Source: Firmicutes bacterium CAG:646 (GTDB taxonomy: Bacteria > Bacillota > Clostridia > Lachnospirales > Lachnospiraceae). Taken from it: a stretch of DNA of 31,282 bases. Below the pieces are notes generated by a model that saw nothing but the letters and a program-made list of their open reading frames with translations, did no database searches and was not told the origin of the DNA. The stretch lies in assembly GCA_000432335.1 (NCBI GenBank), contig HF995386.1, positions 47,468 through 78,749 of the forward strand. Reading direction: 5' to 3'. Positions 22,816-30,942 of this stretch are shown piece after piece. The translations under genes were made by a program, and so were the position numbers. Numbering within the stretch: position 1 is the stretch's first letter; every line of letters starts with the position of its first letter.

Positions 22816-23202
22816 ATGAAGAAATTAACAGTAAAAAAAGGTTCAACCTGTATGGCTTGTCTGGAGTGTGTGAGAGCCTGTTCCATGAGTTTTTATAAAG
22901 TATTTGATCCAGACAAATCCTGTATTCAGATCGTAGAGAAAAAAGGCGCCGTAAAACCTATGGTTTGCGTACAGTGCGGAAAATGTGCAAAAGCGTGTGA
23001 AGCCGGAGCGATCAAGCAGAATGCGAAGGGTGTTTATATGATTGATAAAAAACTGTGTACCGGATGTGGAAAGTGCGTAGAAGCCTGTCCATTCGGTGTT
23101 ATGGTAAAAGCAGAGGAATCTCCGGTATCCACAAAATGTATCGCTTGTGGAATCTGTGCAAAAGCCTGTCCGATGGACGTGCTGGAAGTTGTAGACAAAT
23201 AA
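22816..23202 (+). CDS. 4Fe-4S ferredoxin-type protein with four clusters
   Basis: A 128-residue polyferredoxin. Four cysteine motifs are seen: CMACLECVRACS, CVQCGKCAKACE, CTGCGKCVEACP and CIACGICAKACP, each able to coordinate a [4Fe-4S] cluster. The arrangement resembles the electron-transfer subunits of the HycB/CooF/DmsB group, although no catalytic partner is adjacent. It would act as a cytoplasmic electron carrier. The next gene encodes a flavin-binding protein 148 nt downstream, so a redox partnership is possible but a stem-loop separates them. GGAGG lies upstream. Confidence 0.9.
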   Translation: MKKLTVKKGSTCMACLECVRACSMSFYKVFDPDKSCIQIVEKKGAVKPMVCVQCGKCAKACEAGAIKQNAKGVYMIDKKLCTGCGKCVEACPFGVMVKAEESPVSTKCIACGICAKACPMDVLEVVDK

Positions 23203-23255
23203 AAAATATCCGTAACTGTGAGGTACTGAACAGTTTGAAAATGGATAATAAAGCC

Positions 23256-23324
23256 GGAGCTGTCGCTTTAAACATGATTCAGAAATATTCTGGATGTGTA
23301 CTTAATGCAACAGCTCCTTCTTTT
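23256..23324 (+). terminator. Stem-loop after the ferredoxin gene (probable terminator)
   Basis: Arms GGAGCTGTCGCTTTAA (23256-23271) and TTAATGCAACAGCTCC (23302-23317) pair at 14 of 16 positions and are followed by TTCTTTT. The loop is about 30 nt. It could terminate the ferredoxin transcript or sit in the leader of the flavin protein. Confidence 0.55.
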
Positions 23325-23350
23325 GTAAAAAATATAAAGGAGAAATGTAT

Positions 23351-23857
23351 ATGGGATTTAAGAAGACAGACATAAAAACGATGGAAATGAAACCATTTGA
23401 AAAAATAGGTTCTGAGTGGATGCTGATCACCGGAGAAAAGGATGGAAAGGTGAATACTATGACGGCTTCCTGGGGCGGCGTGGGAGTACTGTGGGGAAAG
23501 AATGTGGCTACCGTTTACATCCGTCCTCAGCGTTATACCAAACAGTTTGTGGATGGAAGCGATACATTTACCTTATCTTTCTTTGGCGGAGAGCACATGA
23601 AAGAACTGGGATATCTGGGAAAAGTATCTGGAAAAGAAGAACCAGATAAGATTGAAAAATCAGGACTTCATGTGGAGATGATCGGAGGCCATCCCGGATT
23701 TGAGGAGGCGTCACTGGTATTGGTGTGCAGAAAACTTTACCATGATGAGATCAAACCGGAAAACTTTTACGGATCGGACGAGGATGTGAGATGGTATCCG
23801 GAAAAAGATTACCATACCATGTATATTGCAGAAATAGTAGAAGCGTTTCAGAAGTAA
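23351..23857 (+). CDS. Flavin reductase-like FMN-binding split-barrel protein
   Basis: A 168-residue protein of the flavin reductase-like/FMN-binding split-barrel family. Seen features are the early MLITGEKDGKVNTMTASWGGVGVLWGKNVATVYIRPQRYT block, FTLSFF, GYLGKVSGKEEPDK and a C-terminal MYIAEIVEAF. Members bind FMN and reduce flavin or act as flavodoxin-like electron carriers; this short anaerobe type is usually of unknown function. I chose ATG 23351, since AAGGAG (23337-23342) is 8 nt away; ATG 23345 would be only 2 nt from it. It follows the ferredoxin gene. Confidence 0.85.
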   Translation: MGFKKTDIKTMEMKPFEKIGSEWMLITGEKDGKVNTMTASWGGVGVLWGKNVATVYIRPQRYTKQFVDGSDTFTLSFFGGEHMKELGYLGKVSGKEEPDKIEKSGLHVEMIGGHPGFEEASLVLVCRKLYHDEIKPENFYGSDEDVRWYPEKDYHTMYIAEIVEAFQK

Positions 23858-23860
23858 TAT

Positions 23861-23960
23861 GATGTTGGGGACAAAAGATGCCTGACGAATTGTTTCGTGC
23901 TGCGCACTTCCACCATTCTGCCCCAAATTGGGATATCGTGGGGCAGACGCCCCACTTTTA
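23861..23960 (+). repeat. Truncated copy of the MITE-like repeat
   Basis: 100 bp matching 14864-14963 with about 8 differences. It starts 4 nt after the flavin-protein stop and ends just after the hairpin GTGGGGC-aga-CGCCCCAC (23938-23955, then TTTTA). The right half and right terminal repeat of the full element are absent and no target duplication is visible. The hairpin may now act as the terminator between the flavin protein and the convergent methyltransferase. Confidence 0.8.
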
Positions 23961-23997
23961 TCCTCGTGTTTAAAGTGAAAGTTTTTTGAAGGAATCT

Positions 23998-24855
23998 TTA
24001 TCGCTCCCACCGTCCGGAAGCGCCGCAGGGCAATACCAGTCCAGACTGGGTGACAGGAAGCCCGATTTCCTGAGATTCCACATGTCCATGGAAGGATTTC
24101 AGTTCCGTAGCGATCATATAAGTGAGCACTGCGGGGGCAAGTCCTGTAGTGTAGGAATTAACCAGGAAAAATAAAGGATTCTCGCTGAGCAGCTGACTGC
24201 AGAGTTTGATCAGTGGATGAATAGCATCCTCAATTTTCCAGATTTCCCCTTTTGGTCCGCGACCATAGGAAGGAGGGTCCATGATAATTCCGTCATAATG
24301 ATTTCCACGGCGGATTTCTCTCTCTACGAATTTTACGCAGTCATCTACGATCCAACGGATGGGAGCATCTTTCAGACCGGAGGAGACAGCGTTTTCCTTA
24401 GCCCATGAGACCATACCCTTAGAAGCGTCCACGTGTGTAACGGAAGCGCCGGCTGCGGCTGCGGCTAATGTGGCGCCGCCAGTGTAGGCAAACAGATTCA
24501 GCACCTTGATGGGGCGTCCGGCGGTGCGGATCTTTTCACCAAACCAATCCCAGTTGGCTGCCTGTTCAGGAAATAATCCGGTATGTTTAAAACTGAAGGG
24601 CTTCAGATTAAAGGTGAGGTCTTTGTAATGAATAGACCACTGTTCCGGAAGATTGAAAAATTCCCATTCGCCGCCGCCCTTCTTGCTGCGGTGATAATGT
24701 CCATTCATTTTTTTCCAGCCTGGGTGCTTTTTTGGAGTATCCCAGATCACCTGTGGGTCAGGACGAACCAGAAGATAGTCCCCCCATCGTTCCAGTTTTT
24801 CTCCTTTTGATGTATCGATTACTTCATAATCTTTCCAACCATCTGCGATCCACAT
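23998..24855 (-). CDS. Class I SAM-dependent RNA methyltransferase (RlmI/PF10672-like)
   Basis: A 285-residue methyltransferase. Motif I is VLNLFAYTGGATLAAAAAGASVTHVDASKGMVSWAKEN and the catalytic-type motif IV is MDPPSYGRG. Both resemble the catalytic domain of 23S rRNA cytosine methyltransferases such as RlmI/RlmK, but the PUA domain is missing. The target is therefore not certain. ATG 24855 gives the common start MWIADGWKDYEVID with AAAGGA 12 nt upstream; ATG 24867 is possible but too close to the ribosome site. It converges on the flavin-protein gene and is divergent from the aminotransferase. Confidence 0.87.
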   Translation of the reverse strand: MWIADGWKDYEVIDTSKGEKLERWGDYLLVRPDPQVIWDTPKKHPGWKKMNGHYHRSKKGGGEWEFFNLPEQWSIHYKDLTFNLKPFSFKHTGLFPEQAANWDWFGEKIRTAGRPIKVLNLFAYTGGATLAAAAAGASVTHVDASKGMVSWAKENAVSSGLKDAPIRWIVDDCVKFVEREIRRGNHYDGIIMDPPSYGRGPKGEIWKIEDAIHPLIKLCSQLLSENPLFFLVNSYTTGLAPAVLTYMIATELKSFHGHVESQEIGLPVTQSGLVLPCGASGRWER

Positions 24856-25202
24856 AGTAAAACTCATCCTTTCGTTTATAGTTTTCGGTTTTGATTTTTT
24901 ATAAAGTTGTCGGGAGTCGAGTAATCCCGAGAATATCTTATGATTTACAGGATAACACATGTCTGACAGGAAATTCAAGAGTTTGCAGGCAGAAAAGAGC
25001 CGTCTGAAAGAAGAGGGGTGCTATTTTGCAAGTTAAAGAATAAAATATTGCATAAATAAAAGAATAAAACTGTCTTTATTAAGAAGAAACGCTGAAAATG
25101 CAAGAGGGGCTTGACATTTAGTCATATTATTCATAAAATGGAACGTAATGAATGGAAATCGCTGTGAGCGGTGAGAAAAAGTAAGATATGAGGAGGAACA
25201 CC
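24856..25202. other. 347-bp divergent intergenic region
   Basis: This region holds the aminotransferase promoter (25111-25139) and an AT-rich block with a direct repeat AAAGAATAAAA at 25035 and 25059. In the methyltransferase leader, TCGGGA/TCCCGA forms an inverted repeat near 24910-24933. I see no gene and no clear promoter for the methyltransferase. Confidence 0.6.
25111..25139 (+). promoter_or_regulatory. Consensus promoter of the aminotransferase gene
   Basis: TTGACA (25111-25116), 17-bp spacer, TAAAAT (25134-25139). Transcription would start near 25146, 57 nt before the ATG, with AGGAGG in the leader. Confidence 0.85.
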
Positions 25203-26486
25203 ATGAAGGCGTATACGCAGTTAAGCAAAGAAAAATTATTGTCTCTGAAAGCAGATCTGGAAAAGCAGTTTGAAGATGTAAAGGGAAAAGGTTTGAAGCT
25301 GGATATGTCCCGGGGAAAACCATCTAAGGCACAGCTGGATCTGAGTAACGGAATGATGGACATTCTTACCAGTACGTCTGATCTGATCAGTTCAGAAGGT
25401 GTGGACTGCAGAAATTATGGTGTTTTAGACGGTATCAGCGATGCCAGAAAATTGCTGGCAGATATGTCTGAAGTGCCGGAAAGAAATATTCTTATCTATG
25501 GAAATTCCAGCTTGAATGTAATGTTTGATACGGTTGCCCGGGCGATGACGCAGGGAATTATGGGAAGTACACCATGGAGTAAGCTGGATAAAGTAAAATT
25601 TCTCTGTCCTGTACCGGGATACGATCGGCATTTTGCCATCACTGAGTTTTTTGGAATTGAGATGATCAATATACCGCTCTTAGAGACGGGACCGGATATG
25701 GATCTGGTGGAAAAGCTGGTGGCAGAAGATGAAGCGGTGAAGGGAATCTGGTGTGTGCCGAAATATGCAAATCCTACCGGAATTTCTTATTCAGATGATA
25801 CGGTAAGAAGATTTGCGAAACTGAAACCGGCAGCGAAAGATTTTCGTATTTTCTGGGATAATGCCTATTCGATTCATCATCTCTATGACGATAAGAGAGA
25901 TGTGATCCTGGAGCTTTTGAATGAGTGTGTAAAAGCAGGAAATCCCGATATGGTATTTAAGTTTATCTCTACCTCTAAGGTATCTTTCCCGGGGTCAGGT
26001 ATTGCGGCGCTGGCAGCATCCGAAGCAAATCTGGAAGATGCAAAACGGTATATGAGTTATCAGACGATTGGTCATGATAAATTAAACCAGCTGCGTCATG
26101 TGCGGTTCTTCAAAGATATGCAGGGAATGTATAATCATATGAGAAAACATGCGGATATTCTTCGTCCGAAGTTTGAAAAGGTACTGGAAGTGCTGGATCG
26201 GGAACTGGGAGGACTGGGAATTGGAACATGGACCAGACCACTGGGAGGATATTTTATTTCCTTCGATTCTTTGGAGGGATGTGCAAAAGCTATCGTGGCG
26301 AAAGCGAAAGAGGCAGGTCTTGTGATGACAGGAGCCGGAGCTACGTATCCTTATGGAAAAGATCCTAAGGACAGTAACATCCGTATTGCGCCGTCGTTTC
26401 CGACTGTAGAGGAACTGGAAGTAGCTGCGCAGATTTTTGTACTCAGTGTAAAACTGGTAAGTATTGATAAATTATTGAGTAAGTAA
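25203..26486 (+). CDS. Aspartate aminotransferase, type Ic-like (PLP fold I)
   Basis: A 427-residue PLP enzyme of the class I/II aminotransferase superfamily. Landmarks are DMSRGKPSKAQLDLSNGM near the start, NYGVLDG (71-77), NPTG (190-193) and DNAYSIHHL (219-227). FISTSKVSFPGSG holds the Schiff-base Lys259, and a late GAGATYPYG precedes a conserved arginine (SNIRIAPSFP). This pattern fits the subgroup sometimes called AspAT Ic (PF12897), which transaminates aspartate and 2-oxoglutarate. ATG 25203 has AGGAGG at 6-7 nt; upstream in-frame starts lie in the ribosome site. A strong promoter and terminator make it a single-gene transcript. Confidence 0.9.
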   Translation: MKAYTQLSKEKLLSLKADLEKQFEDVKGKGLKLDMSRGKPSKAQLDLSNGMMDILTSTSDLISSEGVDCRNYGVLDGISDARKLLADMSEVPERNILIYGNSSLNVMFDTVARAMTQGIMGSTPWSKLDKVKFLCPVPGYDRHFAITEFFGIEMINIPLLETGPDMDLVEKLVAEDEAVKGIWCVPKYANPTGISYSDDTVRRFAKLKPAAKDFRIFWDNAYSIHHLYDDKRDVILELLNECVKAGNPDMVFKFISTSKVSFPGSGIAALAASEANLEDAKRYMSYQTIGHDKLNQLRHVRFFKDMQGMYNHMRKHADILRPKFEKVLEVLDRELGGLGIGTWTRPLGGYFISFDSLEGCAKAIVAKAKEAGLVMTGAGATYPYGKDPKDSNIRIAPSFPTVEELEVAAQIFVLSVKLVSIDKLLSK

Positions 26487-26497
26487 TAAATTTAGGG

Positions 26498-26545
26498 AGG
26501 CTGTCGCATAAATCTTAGATAAGTGTTTCGTGCGGCAGCCTTTTT
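26498..26545 (+). terminator. Intrinsic terminator of the aminotransferase gene
   Basis: Stem AGGCTGTCGCA (26498-26508) pairs with TGCGGCAGCCT (26531-26541) over 11 bp with one wobble, then Ts. It starts 12 nt after the stop codon. Confidence 0.88.
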
Positions 26546-26626
26546 GTGAATTTCAGGCGTTTTTGCCTTTCCAGCTCATAAAATCTTAATTTCAAGAGAA
26601 GAGATTCTAACTTTTTCTTAAATTCC

Positions 26627-26655
26627 TTTACCATGATTTTATTCAGTGATAAAAT
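26627..26655 (+). promoter_or_regulatory. Probable promoter of the truncated LDT-like gene
   Basis: TTTACC (26627-26632), 17-bp spacer, and an extended -10 TGATAAAAT with hexamer at 26650-26655. The start codon lies at 26735, giving a leader of about 73 nt. Confidence 0.55.
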
Positions 26656-26734
26656 GGAGATGTTCAACAATCATACATCCAAAATACTTATGGGAAGTGT
26701 GATGTGAAAAAGAGAAAAGGCAAGGGACTTTCTG

Positions 26735-27451
26735 ATGAGTGGAAATAAGAAGAAAATTGTAAAAATTACATTAGGAATATTGGCCGGGTATGTTTTGATC
26801 ATGTTGATCGGCTATATGGGTGTGGTATTTTATTTTTCCAGCCATTTTCAAAAGGGAACGATCATCAATGGGATTGACTGCGGCAATAAAACGGTGGAGC
26901 AGGTAAAGAAAGAACTGCAAAAACAGGTCAGTGATTATAAATTAAAGATTGAAGAGATTGATGGAAAGACAGAGACGATTTCGGCTGTTCAGATTGAACT
27001 TACGTATGTAGATGATAAGAAAGTGGATGCTCTGCTGGAAGCGCAGGACTCCTGGAGCTGGATGTCAGGTATTTCTGAGAAAGATACTTATGAAGTGGAG
27101 CTTAACACCTCTTATAAGGAAGAATTATTAGGAGAAGTTTTAGAGGAACTGAGCTGTTTTCAGGAAGAAAATATTATAGAGCCTCAGAACGCCCATCTGC
27201 AAAGACAGGAGGATCAGTATGTGATTATCCCGGAAGTAGAGGGTACAAAGCTGAATCGGGAGAAGATGGAACGGGAAGTGAAAAAAGCCATCGAAAACGG
27301 GACAGAAGAGATCGATCTGGAAGAATTGGGCTGTTATGAAAAACCACAGGTATATCAGGATGATGAACGGCTTCAGAAAGACTTAAAGGAAAAAAATGAA
27401 ATGCTGCGGATGAAAGAACTGGCAGGAGAGAGTGGCATAGAGATTTTTTGA
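26735..27451 (+). CDS. Truncated L,D-transpeptidase-like membrane protein (PG_binding_4 region only)
   Basis: A 238-residue protein. It has a short basic N-terminus, one transmembrane helix (about 10-33) and an extracytoplasmic region. The start GTIINGIDCGNKTVEQVKKEL and the later TYVDDKKVDALLEAQDSWSWM recall the PG_binding_4 domain that precedes the YkuD catalytic domain in Lachnospiraceae L,D-transpeptidases. The protein stops about where the YkuD domain normally begins, after a charged coiled segment (DDERLQKDLKEKNEMLRMK). The His and Cys catalytic motif is absent, and only 44 bp separate it from ddl, so no remnant fits. It is either a C-terminally deleted gene or a non-catalytic wall-binding protein. 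Next to ddl and murF, the context is peptidoglycan. Confidence 0.75.
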   Translation: MSGNKKKIVKITLGILAGYVLIMLIGYMGVVFYFSSHFQKGTIINGIDCGNKTVEQVKKELQKQVSDYKLKIEEIDGKTETISAVQIELTYVDDKKVDALLEAQDSWSWMSGISEKDTYEVELNTSYKEELLGEVLEELSCFQEENIIEPQNAHLQRQEDQYVIIPEVEGTKLNREKMEREVKKAIENGTEEIDLEELGCYEKPQVYQDDERLQKDLKEKNEMLRMKELAGESGIEIF

Positions 27452-27495
27452 CAGGACTGTAAATTAGGAAATGCTTGGAAAGAGAGGAAGAGGTT

Positions 27496-28530
27496 ATGAA
27501 GATCGTAGTATTGGCAGGGGGAACCAGCACCGAAAGAGAGGTATCGATTGTTTCTGGAACAGAAATCTGCAGAGCTTTGCGTTCTCGGGGACATCAGGCG
27601 ATCCTTGTGGATGTATTTTTTGGAAGAGATGGGATTGTGCCCACCACAGCTTTTGACGAAGAATATGATGTAGACAGGGAAGCCGAATACATAAAGGAAT
27701 GCAGTGAGCAGGTTCCAGCCCGACTGGCAGAAGGAAAGGACTTTTTCGGTCCGGGCGTTTTAGAGCTGTGCAAAGCGGCGGACGTGGTGTTTATGGCGCT
27801 TCACGGGGCAAATGGTGAGGATGGAAAAGTGCAGGCAGTATTTGATCTGTTCCATATCAGATATACGGGAACCGATTATCTCAGCAGCGCTATGGCGATG
27901 GACAAAGGAATTACAAAAAAATTGTTTGCTGCCAATCAGGTGCCTACGCCTGCGGGTGTGGAAATTCACAGGGAGAGCAGTTCGCGTGAGTTAAAAGACT
28001 ACGGAATGGAGTTTCCGGTAGTTGTGAAAACCTGTTGCGGAGGTTCCAGCGTGGGTGTGTATATTGTTCACGACCAGAAAGAGTATGAAGAAGCGCTGCA
28101 GGGAGCATTTTCTTATGAAGAACAGGTTGTTGTGGAAGAATATATTCAGGGAAGAGAATTTTCCGTGGGAGTAGTAGACGGGAAAGCATATCCAGTAATC
28201 GAGATTGCTCCTGTGGAAGGGTTCTATGATTATAAAAATAAATATTCAGCAGGAGCGGCAGTGGAGACCTGTCCCGCAGAGCTGACAAAAGAGCAGACAG
28301 AGCGGATGCAGAAATATGCCGAGATGGGATGTAAAGTGCTTGGCATTAAGGGATATGCCCGTCTTGACTTTATGATGAAAGAGAATGGGGATATGTATTG
28401 TCTGGAAGCGAACACTCTTCCGGGAATGACTCCAACGAGTCTGTTGCCACAGGAGGCGGCGGTATTGGGAATGGATTATCCTTCTCTGTGCGAGGAATTG
28501 ATTCGGATTTCTTTAAAAAAATATGAATAG
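27496..28530 (+). CDS. ddl: D-alanine--D-alanine ligase
   Basis: A 344-residue ATP-grasp ligase. It begins KIVVLAGGTSTEREVSIVSG. HGANGEDGKVQAVFDL lies in the N-terminal domain, VVKTCCGGSSVGVYIV and EEYIQGREFSVGV in the ATP-binding lobe, and ARLDFMMKENGDMYCLEANTLPGMTPTSLLPQEA supplies the Mg ligands and catalytic residues. It joins two D-alanines for the peptidoglycan stem peptide. ATG 27496 is preferred: it starts the protein at the conserved first strand and AGAGG lies 8 nt upstream. The in-frame ATG 27475 would add seven acidic residues. murF follows after 40 nt, so the D-Ala-D-Ala product is consumed by the next gene. Confidence 0.95.
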   Translation: MKIVVLAGGTSTEREVSIVSGTEICRALRSRGHQAILVDVFFGRDGIVPTTAFDEEYDVDREAEYIKECSEQVPARLAEGKDFFGPGVLELCKAADVVFMALHGANGEDGKVQAVFDLFHIRYTGTDYLSSAMAMDKGITKKLFAANQVPTPAGVEIHRESSSRELKDYGMEFPVVVKTCCGGSSVGVYIVHDQKEYEEALQGAFSYEEQVVVEEYIQGREFSVGVVDGKAYPVIEIAPVEGFYDYKNKYSAGAAVETCPAELTKEQTERMQKYAEMGCKVLGIKGYARLDFMMKENGDMYCLEANTLPGMTPTSLLPQEAAVLGMDYPSLCEELIRISLKKYE

Positions 28531-28570
28531 AACAGTTGATTTAGCATCTTAAAAGAAAAGGAAGAAGAAA

Positions 28571-29965
28571 ATGAAGAATCTCACATTGGAACATATTTCT
28601 CAGGCGTGTCATGGAATATATCAGGGATCGGAGGAAGCAAGAGAAAAATGTATCACGGCGGTGACTACGGACAGCAGAAAAGTAGAGCCGGGGTGTCTGT
28701 TTGTGCCTATTGTAGGAGCGAGAGCAGACGGACATCATTTTATTTCCCAGGTCATGGAAGCGGGAGCATTATGTACCCTTTCAGAAAAAAATCTGGGGGA
28801 GGTAGATTTTCCTTATATTCAGGTAGAATCCTCACTTCAGGCGGTAAAAGATCTGGCAGCTTATTATCTGGAGCAGCTTCAGATCCCAGTGGTGGGTATC
28901 ACCGGAAGCGTGGGAAAAACCAGTACCAAGGAGATGATTGCTGCCGTTCTGGCTCAAAAATACCGTGTTTTAAAGACGCAGGGAAATTTTAATAATGAAC
29001 TGGGACTTCCGCTTACGGTATTTCGTTTGCGGGAGGGAGATGAGATTGCAGTTCTGGAAATGGGAATCAGTGATTTTGGAGAGATGCACCGTCTTGCCCG
29101 GATCGCCCGTCCGAATACCTGTGTGATCACGAATATAGGAACCTGTCATCTGGAAAATCTGGGAGATCGGGATGGGGTTCTGAGAGCGAAAACAGAAGTT
29201 TTTGAACATTTAAGAGACGGAGCTTCCGTGATTTTAAATGGAGATGATGATAAATTGGCTACGGTGGAAACCGTACAGGGAAAGAAACCTGTCTTTTTCG
29301 GGCTGGACCCTTCCTGCCCGATTTACGCAGACAAGATAGAAGGTCAGGGACTTAAGGGAATTTCCTGTACCATTCATACGCCGAAAGGAGAATTTTCTGT
29401 ACTGGTTCCTATCCCGGGGCAGCATATGGTATACAACGCTCTTGCGGGAACAGCAGTGGGACTGGCATATGGGATGGAACTTGAGCAGATACGGGCAGGA
29501 ATTGGGAGCTTGCAGTCACTGAGCGGACGTTTTCATATCATAGAAACGGAACGCTATACGATTATCGACGATTGCTATAATGCAAATCCGATGTCCATGA
29601 AAGCTTCTCTGCATGTGCTGAAGGATGCGCTGGGACGAAAAGTAGCCGTACTGGGAGATATGGGAGAGCTGGGAGCAGAGGAACTTCAGCTTCACGAAGA
29701 AGTGGGAAGAGAAGCCGGCAAAGTGGGAATCGACCTGTTGATCAGTGTGGGAGAGCGGAGCGCTTATATGGCGGAGGCTGCCAGACAGGAAAACCCGGAA
29801 CTTCCCGTGGTTTATCTGCCTACACTGGAAGAACTGCTGGAAAAACTTCCAGAACTGGTAGAGGAAAAAGACACGATACTAGTGAAGGCGTCGCATTTTA
29901 TGAACTTTGAGCAGGTGGTGGAAAAACTGCAGAAATATGAAGAAGTTTCAGCTGAAAAGGAATGA
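28571..29965 (+). CDS. murF: UDP-N-acetylmuramoyl-tripeptide--D-alanyl-D-alanine ligase
   Basis: A 464-residue Mur ligase with all three domains. The N-terminal UDP-binding part ends near TTDSRKVEPGCLFVPIVG (residues 32-49). The ATP loop is GITGSVGKTSTKEMI (109-123). QGNFNNELGLPLT and the glycine-rich EMGISDFGEM follow. DDCYNANPMSMKASL and AVLGDMGELG belong to the C-terminal domain typical of MurF. It adds D-Ala-D-Ala to UDP-MurNAc-tripeptide in the cytoplasm. It follows ddl in the same transcript and is closed by a terminator at 30003-30052. Confidence 0.95.
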   Translation: MKNLTLEHISQACHGIYQGSEEAREKCITAVTTDSRKVEPGCLFVPIVGARADGHHFISQVMEAGALCTLSEKNLGEVDFPYIQVESSLQAVKDLAAYYLEQLQIPVVGITGSVGKTSTKEMIAAVLAQKYRVLKTQGNFNNELGLPLTVFRLREGDEIAVLEMGISDFGEMHRLARIARPNTCVITNIGTCHLENLGDRDGVLRAKTEVFEHLRDGASVILNGDDDKLATVETVQGKKPVFFGLDPSCPIYADKIEGQGLKGISCTIHTPKGEFSVLVPIPGQHMVYNALAGTAVGLAYGMELEQIRAGIGSLQSLSGRFHIIETERYTIIDDCYNANPMSMKASLHVLKDALGRKVAVLGDMGELGAEELQLHEEVGREAGKVGIDLLISVGERSAYMAEAARQENPELPVVYLPTLEELLEKLPELVEEKDTILVKASHFMNFEQVVEKLQKYEEVSAEKE

Positions 29966-30002
29966 GGCGGAAAGATTTTTGAAATAAAGTTGAGACAAAT
30001 AA

Positions 30003-30052
30003 AGAAGGAAAAGCCATCGCAAGGAATTTGGTGAGGGTTTTTCCTTCTTCTT
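30003..30052 (+). terminator. Intrinsic terminator of the ddl-murF transcript
   Basis: AGAAGGAAAAGCC (30003-30015) pairs with GGTTTTTCCTTCT (30036-30048) over 13 bp with one wobble, followed by a pyrimidine-rich TCTTTC tail. It lies 38 nt after the murF stop, and the next gene runs on the opposite strand. Confidence 0.8.
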
Positions 30053-30089
30053 TCTGAAAGTCTAATGGAGTCTCAAAAGTTCTTTTTGT

Positions 30090-30320
30090 TTAATTTGTAG
30101 GAAATAGGTTTTGAATATCGACTTTTAATGCTTTTGCAAGACAGTACAAGATATATCCAGAACATCCTTTGTTTCCCATTTCTATTTCATAAAGATATTT
30201 GGAAGATATACCAGCATATTCTGCAAGCTGTTCCCGGGTAAATCGTTTTTGAGTTCTGGTTTTTTGAATATATTTGCCAGTAATTTGATTAAATTGTTTC
30301 TTATCCATTTGTTTTTGCAA
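30090..30320 (-). CDS. Small XRE-family regulator
   Basis: A protein of 72-76 residues consisting of one HTH-XRE domain: FTREQLAEYAGISSKYLYEIEMGNKGCSGYILYCLAKALKVDIQNLF. It is a stand-alone DNA-binding protein without a sensor domain. The start is uncertain. TTG 30320 has AAGGA at about 4 nt, while ATG 30308 (MDKKQF) aligns with the neighbouring paralogue but has no ribosome site. It shares the pattern TREELAEY..IS.KYLYEIE.G.K.CS with the gene at 30402-30746, so the two arose by duplication. An extended -10 (TGCTAAAAT) lies upstream near 30350. It probably controls the locus at the right edge. Confidence 0.82.
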   Translation of the reverse strand: MQKQMDKKQFNQITGKYIQKTRTQKRFTREQLAEYAGISSKYLYEIEMGNKGCSGYILYCLAKALKVDIQNLFPTN

Positions 30321-30401
30321 GCGTTCCTTTTCTTATATAAACTTTATCTATTTTAGCACATCATTTTTAGAATTTTATTTTTTTGACTCAACATATGGAT
30401 T

Positions 30402-30746
30402 TTATAACTGAGTGTTTTCAATTAGATCGTAGATAATTTGTAAAATTTGGCTGATCTGTTCTTTTTGATCACTCTGTAAATGATAATACAGATTATCAAT
30501 ATTTTTTTTCTCCAGCGGTGACATTTTCTCCTGTAATAAATAATCCAAATCTACTTCCAGACATTTGCTCAGCTTGTAACCAATAAATAAGGAACAGCTT
30601 TTGCGCCCTAATTCTATTTCATACAGATATTTTGGAGAGATATCGACGTACTCTGCTAGTTCTTCCCTGGTGTAACACTGTTTTTTGCGAAGTTCCATGA
30701 TTTTTCTTCCGATTAAAAGATTAAATTTTTCTTTTGTGATTTCCAT
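30402..30746 (-). CDS. XRE-family regulator, paralogue of the preceding gene
   Basis: A 114-residue protein. Its N-terminal HTH-XRE domain (CYTREELAEYVDISPKYLYEIELGRKSCSLFIGYKLSKCLEVDLDYLL) is followed by about 40 residues (KKNIDNLYYHLQSDQKEQISQILQIIYDLIENTQL) that look helical and may mediate dimerisation. ATG 30746 is chosen because GGGGTGG lies 5 nt upstream and a promoter (30765-30793) directly precedes it; upstream in-frame starts fall inside that promoter. It is divergent from the AgrB-like gene and separated from it by 196 bp, the usual layout for a regulator acting on a neighbouring operon. Confidence 0.87.
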   Translation of the reverse strand: MEITKEKFNLLIGRKIMELRKKQCYTREELAEYVDISPKYLYEIELGRKSCSLFIGYKLSKCLEVDLDYLLQEKMSPLEKKNIDNLYYHLQSDQKEQISQILQIIYDLIENTQL

Positions 30747-30764
30747 TTTTCCACCCCTTTTTTC

Positions 30765-30793
30765 AGTATAAAAAAAGAAGGATTCTGTCTCAA
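30765..30793 (-). promoter_or_regulatory. Promoter of the 114-residue XRE regulator
   Basis: On the minus strand: TTGAGA (30788-30793), 17-bp spacer, TATACT (30765-30770). The leader would be only about 12 nt, with the GGGGTGG site at its 5' end. Confidence 0.6.
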
Positions 30794-30893
30794 CCATCTA
30801 TAATTCCGATTTTTACAAATTGTTACTTTTTCTATTTTCAGTCGATAATTCTCAGGTTTCGATTAAAAGAAATCTGTAACTCCTCACAAATGG

Positions 30894-30899
30894 TATACT
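30894..30899 (+). promoter_or_regulatory. Extended -10 promoter of the AgrB-like gene
   Basis: TGGTATACT, with the hexamer TATACT at 30894-30899, is an extended -10 lying 43 bp before the ATG at 30943. No good -35 is seen, which would suit regulation by the divergently encoded XRE proteins. Confidence 0.5.
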
Positions 30900-30942
30900 G
30901 TGTCTGTTGTTATTGAGATGATGGGAAAAGGAGAAGTTGGTA

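Noticed and set aside
25035..25069. Direct repeat AAAGAATAAAA upstream of the aminotransferase
   Set aside because: Very AT-rich, low complexity and only two units; more likely upstream A/T-rich promoter DNA than a specific site.
29988..30794. Repeated GTTGAG(A/T)CA at 29989-29997, 30384-30392 and 30786-30794 as an XRE operator
   Set aside because: One copy is simply the -35 region of a promoter, one lies after murF, and none is palindromic. The similarity is short enough to be chance.
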